Of a stretch of DNA of 64,000 nucleotides, positions 59,437 to 64,000 are shown piece after piece. Within the stretch, counting starts at the first letter, position 1, and each line of letters opens with the position of its first letter. The position numbers were made by a program, and so were the translations under genes. The notes under the pieces are model-generated. The model saw nothing but the letters and a program-made list of their open reading frames with translations, was not told the origin of the DNA and did no database searches. Source of the stretch: Macrotrachela quadricornifera (Eukaryota; Rotifera; Eurotatoria; Philodinida; Philodinidae); the NCBI GenBank assembly GCA_022393335.1, contig JAJEKB010021543.1, positions 629,565 through 693,564 on the forward strand, written 5' to 3'.

Positions 59437-59608
59437 CCCAGGTCGAAACCACCCGATCGTAAACGGTCGTACGCAGAGAAATATGCCCGTATGCCATCGT
59501 ATTTTGCCGTATTGCCTGTCTCAGTATTACGATCGTATATCTCCGTGTCGTATCCGAGGAAATACAGAGAAAAACACGGTCGTTTTCCTTCGTATTCGTC
59601 GACCTGGA
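59437..59608. mobile_element. TACGG-word palindromic element, copy 4, TA-flanked
   Basis: TIRs CCCAGGTCGA and (inverted) TCCAGGTCGA with TA on both sides (59435-59436, 59609-59610). The interior has GATCGTAAACGGTCGTACG and TACGATCGTATATCTCCG. Very similar to copy 5 (CAGAGAAATAYGCC and CTGTCTCAGTATTACGATCG are shared). Confidence 0.8.
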
Positions 59609-59610
59609 TA

Positions 59611-60159
59611 ATGAATTGACAGCTTATTCATCATTAGTATCAACACTATTTAGCAGTTTCAATATCAAACAACTAATCTAAATGATAGGTTATTACATAT
59701 AAGTATTGAACCTTTATCATGCTTTGAACAATAAATTCAATAATATGATATAATACCTTGAACCATTTACATTAAATGTTAAATTTCTATGAAAAATGCT
59801 TGATAATTTTGTATGTTATAATAATTTTTCAACGATGTATCACAGAATGTGCCAATTTTTGGAAATAAAATTAATTTTTTATTAGAGAAAAACTTTAAAA
59901 AAAGGAAATCATTGATTTCATTTTTTTTCTTTTAATTGAATATAAAAAAAAAGATTGAAGTGTCTTTTTCATTGATTTTAGATCTAAATTATCTTTAAAA
60001 CCATAACATACAGATACATGATCAATACAAGAACAAATTTAATTATACATTAAAGTTGATAAATAAACAAGAAGAAATATAGGAAAAACTAATATATATA
60101 CTTTAACTAATTCAGCTCGATTGATGGCTGTAGTTGATGATTCATTTGCATGATTAACT
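59611..60159. other. Intergenic, nothing recognised
   Basis: AT-rich DNA between the two gene copies; no continuation of copy 1 found. Confidence 0.4.
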
Positions 60160-60789
60160 ACAAAAGATGAATTTATCAATGGAAAATATTTTCTTAAAGA
60201 TACCAAATAAAAATCAATTGTATTGATAAGTATCTATAAAAAAGTAAAGAAGCTCTTTCTCAATTTTGCATTTTCTTGATGATCTTTAGTTTTTTTGCTA
60301 TGTAACGATATGAGAGTGTATATATATATATATATATATATATATTTCTATTTCACTCGTCCCATGTAATCGAGAGAGAAAACCAATTTCTTTTCTTTCT
60401 TCACACTAATAAAGAAGAAAACGACAAAAACAATAAAACTATTTATTTTCGAACGAATGTATATATGTTGTTACTTTTCTTTTATATGTTATACATACTA
60501 GAAGCATCATCATATGTATATGAAGAGACGAAGAAATAAGAGAGAGAGAGAAAGTGAACATACACATAAGTCGCCTGCTATCCTTTTCTTTTTTTCTCTG
60601 CTATCTATCTCTTCATTCAGTTAGTTAAATAAGCACTGATCAGAAGAAAGAGTTGTGCCTGACATCTCCATTATTATCATTACAACACATATACAATAAA
60701 TTATCTATTGAAACTAATAAATATCATTCAATAAAAAAAACAAAAACAATTGTTTTCTTTCTTTCTTTATTTTTAGATATTGAGTAGAA

Positions 60790-61896
60790 ATGGTTTGTTC
60801 AAAACAATCAAATCCATTATATTACATGGAGTTTTTACATTGTGCTTTATATTCACATATATTTTGAATATGAAAATCCATTATATCATCCAATAACATT
60901 ATCTAAATCTGGTCTTATAAAGTGAAAATACGGTCGTAATTCTCGTCCTGGGTAAACAATGCATTGGTATAATACACAATGAAACAAAGTGTCCACACAA
61001 TCATGGTAAATTTGTAATAAATTATACAGCAACTGATGAGTTGCCAACAAATTATACACTATTATTAATACTTTACGATGAATCAAAAGTAAATATTAAA
61101 TACTGAAAACATTCTTTTCTTTTTGTTTACCTTTTCATTGAAATATACCCAGGTCGAAACCATCCGGTCGTAAACGATCGTGCGCAGAGAAATACGCCTG
61201 TATACTACCATTTTTTTCCGTATTACCTGTCTCAGTATTACGATCGTATATCTCCGTATCGTATACGAAGAAAAACGGCGATATACGGTGGTATATGATC
61301 GTATCGTAAACGTAAATGGTCGTTTACACACGTGTACGGACACTGTATTCATCGACCTAGGTAGCTACCTAAAGATCCTCGTATACGTCACGGTCATTGG
61401 AATTTGTACATTAAACTCGACTATGACACAAAAGAAGGTTTCAAGTGTACAGAAGAACTTCATAATCAATTATCAAAATTGATTAAAAGAATTAGTAAGA
61501 AAAAAAATTCGTATCTTCTTGTCATGTAATTGTTTTTTAGTTATTGATAAAGATCAATCAGGCTTAAAAATTCTTCAAGCAACACGTAATCTTGCTGAAG
61601 AAGTATGTGTTGGTGTAATATTTCATTATCAAAATCATAAACCAACATCATCGTACTCATTTAATTCATTAGTAACACAAGTCGTCAATTTTTTCAATAA
61701 AAATGGAATTAACGCGTACATGGCAGTTGAACTAGAAAAATTATATAAAGTTTTAGCAACAATTGATGATGCTGATAATTATTTCAATGAAAAACAAATT
61801 AATCGGGCGATAGTTAATGAAACTGTATCTTCTATGGTAAAAATTTTAGATGATTTTACAACTATTGTTGCAGCACTACCGGTGCATTACAATTAA
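60790..61896 (+). CDS. Duplicated unknown gene, copy 2, exon 1 damaged
   Basis: No family recognised. Exon 1 starts at 60790 like copy 1 (MVCSKQSNPLYY) but is broken by a roughly 60-bp insertion with a stop and by a short TACGG-element remnant at about 60925-60955. It then resumes as HNHGKFVINYTATDELPTNY and ends ILYDESK at 61088. The second visible exon is 61365-61494 (LPKDPRIRHGHWNLYIKLDY) and the last is 61541-61896 (IDKDQSGLKILQATRNLAEE to LPVHYN). The latter two splice cleanly (phases 0 and 1). The large C-terminal part is intact, so a shorter product from an internal start, or an undetected alternative first exon, is possible; otherwise it is a pseudogene. The 276-nt intron 61089-61364 contains element copy 5. 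Confidence 0.5.
61148..61361. mobile_element. TACGG-word palindromic element, copy 5, in an intron
   Basis: Left TIR CCCAGGTCGA, right TIR (inverted) CCTAGGTCGA, flanked by TA (61146-61147 and 61362-61363). The interior is dense in CGTATATC, GTAAACG and CGGTGGTATATGATCG words. The right TA is also part of the TAG 3' splice site of the host intron. Confidence 0.8.
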
Positions 61897-62139
61897 AGTG
61901 TTTTTTTGTTGTTTCATTTTTTTATAAATTAAATAGAATAAAAAGAATTTCAATGAATTATTGTTCTTTTCTTTTTTATCTCTCTCTTCCATATCGTTCT
62001 AGAGCAAAAGAAGTAAGGATCAACAAAAAAAATCCAAGACTGAGGAAGAACTTTTTTGCTTTTTTTTTATAACGGATGCTTATTAAAATTATTATATTAT
62101 TTAGTATCATAAAGAAAATATTCTTGTTTAATAAACTCA
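61897..62139. other. 3' flank of copy 2
   Basis: Possible polyadenylation region (AATAGAATAAAAAG at about 61933). Nothing else seen. Confidence 0.4.
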
Positions 62140-62574
62140 TCTCTTATAGCTAATCATGTATAAAAACTACTTATGGTTTTAGTTAATCCAGGAAAAACTC
62201 CATATATGTTTTTTTAACTCAAAACTGAAATAAAATGAAAAAGCACATATATTTTATAAATTTAATTGAACTAAAAAATTCCAAGTATACTTTGAGATAA
62301 ATTATAATAAAAGAAATTCTATAAATATTGTTTAAATTAAATTACTTTTAGAAAATATCCCAAATATATTTTTTTTTTGAATCGAATTGAAATTTAAAAA
62401 AAACAAAATTTCGCTGACTAAAATTAAGATATTCAACATCGAAATAATATAGAATGACATAGCACGTGGAGCAGGGTAAGCTGATCGATATGTAAACTGA
62501 AGATTTTGAGATTGATACTCTATGTGTTAATATATTTTCTATTCTATTTAAAATATTTCATTAACTTCGTTAAA
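62140..62574 (-). repeat. Right arm of the inverted duplication
   Basis: Reverse complement of 58127-58600. Together the arms bracket the duplicated-gene locus. Confidence 0.8.
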
Positions 62575-62754
62575 GTGTCATCATCAAATCATCATTAAAC
62601 TTTTTTGTGCTTTCTTTTGTATTATTTCATTTATAATAAACTAAATAAAACAACAACAAAGTGTCTTAATTAATACTTATTTCAAATTGTTATCTTTATT
62701 ATTGATTCTCTTTTCTCGTTTTAAATTATTTCATTCCATATAAATCTATTTTAT

Positions 62755-63540
62755 TTAGATAATTTGAAAACCAAAAGTACGATGAATACATGCATAAGGA
62801 AAATAGTTTTTGATATGATATTCATCTATTTGATCCACTAGACCAAAATATAGAGCAGCAAATTTTGTACAATTATTTTTTGTCATATATCTTGTAAAAC
62901 AGTATGTCACTCTTTCTAATGATTCATAATCAACACGAAGATGAAGATTATTTGGTAAAGACATTTTCATATTAAATAAAAATAGTTCAATATAATCATC
63001 GTGATTAAGCATAAGATCGAGGCGAGCAAGATAAGGATATTTAATAATTGATAATATTTTATTATCATTATTTGATTTGATTTTTTGTGCTTTTCGATTC
63101 ATTATTGTTAATTGTTTTAGAAATGGAAATGATTTTGAAATTCGAATAAAAAATTCATATTCAAATGGATGTTCATAACATAATAATACTTGAGTAACAC
63201 TAGTAAATAATCCCTCTTGAAAATTATTTACTATATGATCGCATATCTTCCATTGATATGGATTTGAATAAATATGACATTGACTATATCTTTGCAAATG
63301 ATCAATACAAATAGTTATTTGATTATTAGAAAAGTATTTAAATGTTTTTTCAATAGATTCATTTAATGAAAAATAAGTTTCATAATAATGATCAATGCTT
63401 GAGTAAATATTATATTTCATTGCATAGATTTTTCGTAGAAGATATTTTATATCTCTTAATGACAGATACAATAGAATAATATGTTCAGATACGTCTCTTT
63501 GACGTACTTTCCTTTTATTTATATTTTTCGCTTTATACAA
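62755..63540 (-). CDS. F-box/LRR-like protein, C-terminal exon
   Basis: A minus-strand frame of about 260 codons with the conserved tail of a bdelloid F-box family: HIVNNFQEGLFTSVTQVLLC, EFFIRISKSFPFLKQLTIMN, SIIKYPYLARLDLMLNHDDY, LHLRVDYESLERVTYCFTRY and a final DEYHIKNYFPYACI. The F-box itself is not in this exon and should lie to the right of 63540, but I find no convincing upstream exon before the window ends. The frame begins with TTG and no near ATG, so this is probably the last exon of a longer gene or a 5'-truncated copy. It differs in sequence from the F-box gene at 12.2-15.3 kb. Confidence 0.65.
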   Translation of the reverse strand: MYKAKNINKRKVRQRDVSEHIILLYLSLRDIKYLLRKIYAMKYNIYSSIDHYYETYFSLNESIEKTFKYFSNNQITICIDHLQRYSQCHIYSNPYQWKICDHIVNNFQEGLFTSVTQVLLCYEHPFEYEFFIRISKSFPFLKQLTIMNRKAQKIKSNNDNKILSIIKYPYLARLDLMLNHDDYIELFLFNMKMSLPNNLHLRVDYESLERVTYCFTRYMTKNNCTKFAALYFGLVDQIDEYHIKNYFPYACIHRTFGFQII

Positions 63541-64000
63541 ATCTGCACACCATACACTTGTGATAGGTGATCAAAAACATGCGCAAGACGAGGCAAATAG
63601 AATATATATCTTTAAGACTTAAATCGTATCCAAATACAAAAAAAATTAGGTAAATGGTATAAAAATGTATTTTATTATATAAGTTTATTATTATGTATAA
63701 TGATTCTAACATATTTTGATTTAACAATAACAAGTTCATATTCATTATTCTCTTTCTCGTAGAGAAGAGTCCAGTAAACATAAATTGTCTGATTGATTGC
63801 TTGCTTGCTTGCTTGTCTGTCCGCAGGGTCAAAAAAACATCGAAAACCGATTTTTCGAAAAAGACATTTCTAGAGGTTTTTCGATGCGAGGACTTCGAAT
63901 CTGAAGTCTGTTCGATGATCATGTGGTATCAGCATTGATCAATTGATGTTAGAAATTGGTGAGGTTTGGTATTTTTCATCGAAAATAGGTGTTTTTTCAC
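63541..64000. other. Window end, nothing recognised
   Basis: Contains the imperfect inverted words CGAAAAACCTCTAGAAATGTC and TTTTTCGAAAAATCGG around 63840-63890. No supported exon. Confidence 0.35.

Overview
The window is nuclear DNA of an animal, most probably a bdelloid rotifer. The base composition is strongly AT-rich. Genes are cut by many short introns (about 45-60 nt, GT..AG), and there is a eukaryotic tRNA-Ser. Intact orthologues of animal housekeeping and ciliary genes sit beside families that are heavily expanded in bdelloids: arginine ADP-ribosyltransferases, F-box/LRR-like proteins, hemerythrin/HHE proteins, TM2 proteins and RING-IBR proteins. The species call is an inference; no rRNA or mitochondrial marker is present.

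Layout. 0-5.1 kb: a GT61-like glycosyltransferase, tRNA-Ser(CGA) and a ten-exon CEP83 orthologue. 5.1-8 kb: non-coding, with decayed coding-like sequence. 8-12 kb: a repeat cluster holding palindromic TACGG/CGTA elements, a tandem array of 26-nt micro-exon-like units, a TGTCGG-word element, a hairpin and a tRNA-like pseudogene. 12-17.1 kb: an F-box gene whose last intron was enlarged by small transposons, then a broken HHE gene. 17.3-27.5 kb: repeat desert with a dead hAT transposase, several non-autonomous hAT-like elements, a 93-bp satellite and a 975-bp mariner-like foldback. 27.7-28.7 kb: an intact ADP-ribosyltransferase. 29-33.2 kb: more small elements and a stray NBAS exon copy. 33.6-45.3 kb: the conserved core, with an SH3 microprotein, 27-exon NBAS, TMEM167B (kish-B) and CFAP90, all on the plus strand. 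47-54 kb: two related GTPase genes on the minus strand (one broken) and a decayed RING-IBR gene. 54.3-57.2 kb: a TM2 protein and a type I membrane protein. 58-64 kb: a duplicated, element-disrupted locus between inverted flanks, then an F-box/LRR-like gene on the minus strand.

Functional links. CEP83 (centriole distal appendages) and CFAP90 (ciliary) are cilium genes, and CFAP90 has a near-perfect RFX X-box 51 bp before its ATG. NBAS (Golgi-to-ER tethering) and kish-B (secretory pathway) lie 71 bp apart with a strong 3' splice site between them and no visible donor, which suggests a trans-spliced operon. The main unusual theme is a set of short inverted-repeat elements. Each is built from its own reiterated 6-12 bp word (TACGGTCGTA, GTTCGGG, GAAGTAC, GAGTCA, GGGCGGCGCCC, GTCACGG, TGTCGGA). 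Several have hAT-type 8-bp target duplications and one class appears to use TA. They interrupt or flank many of the broken genes.
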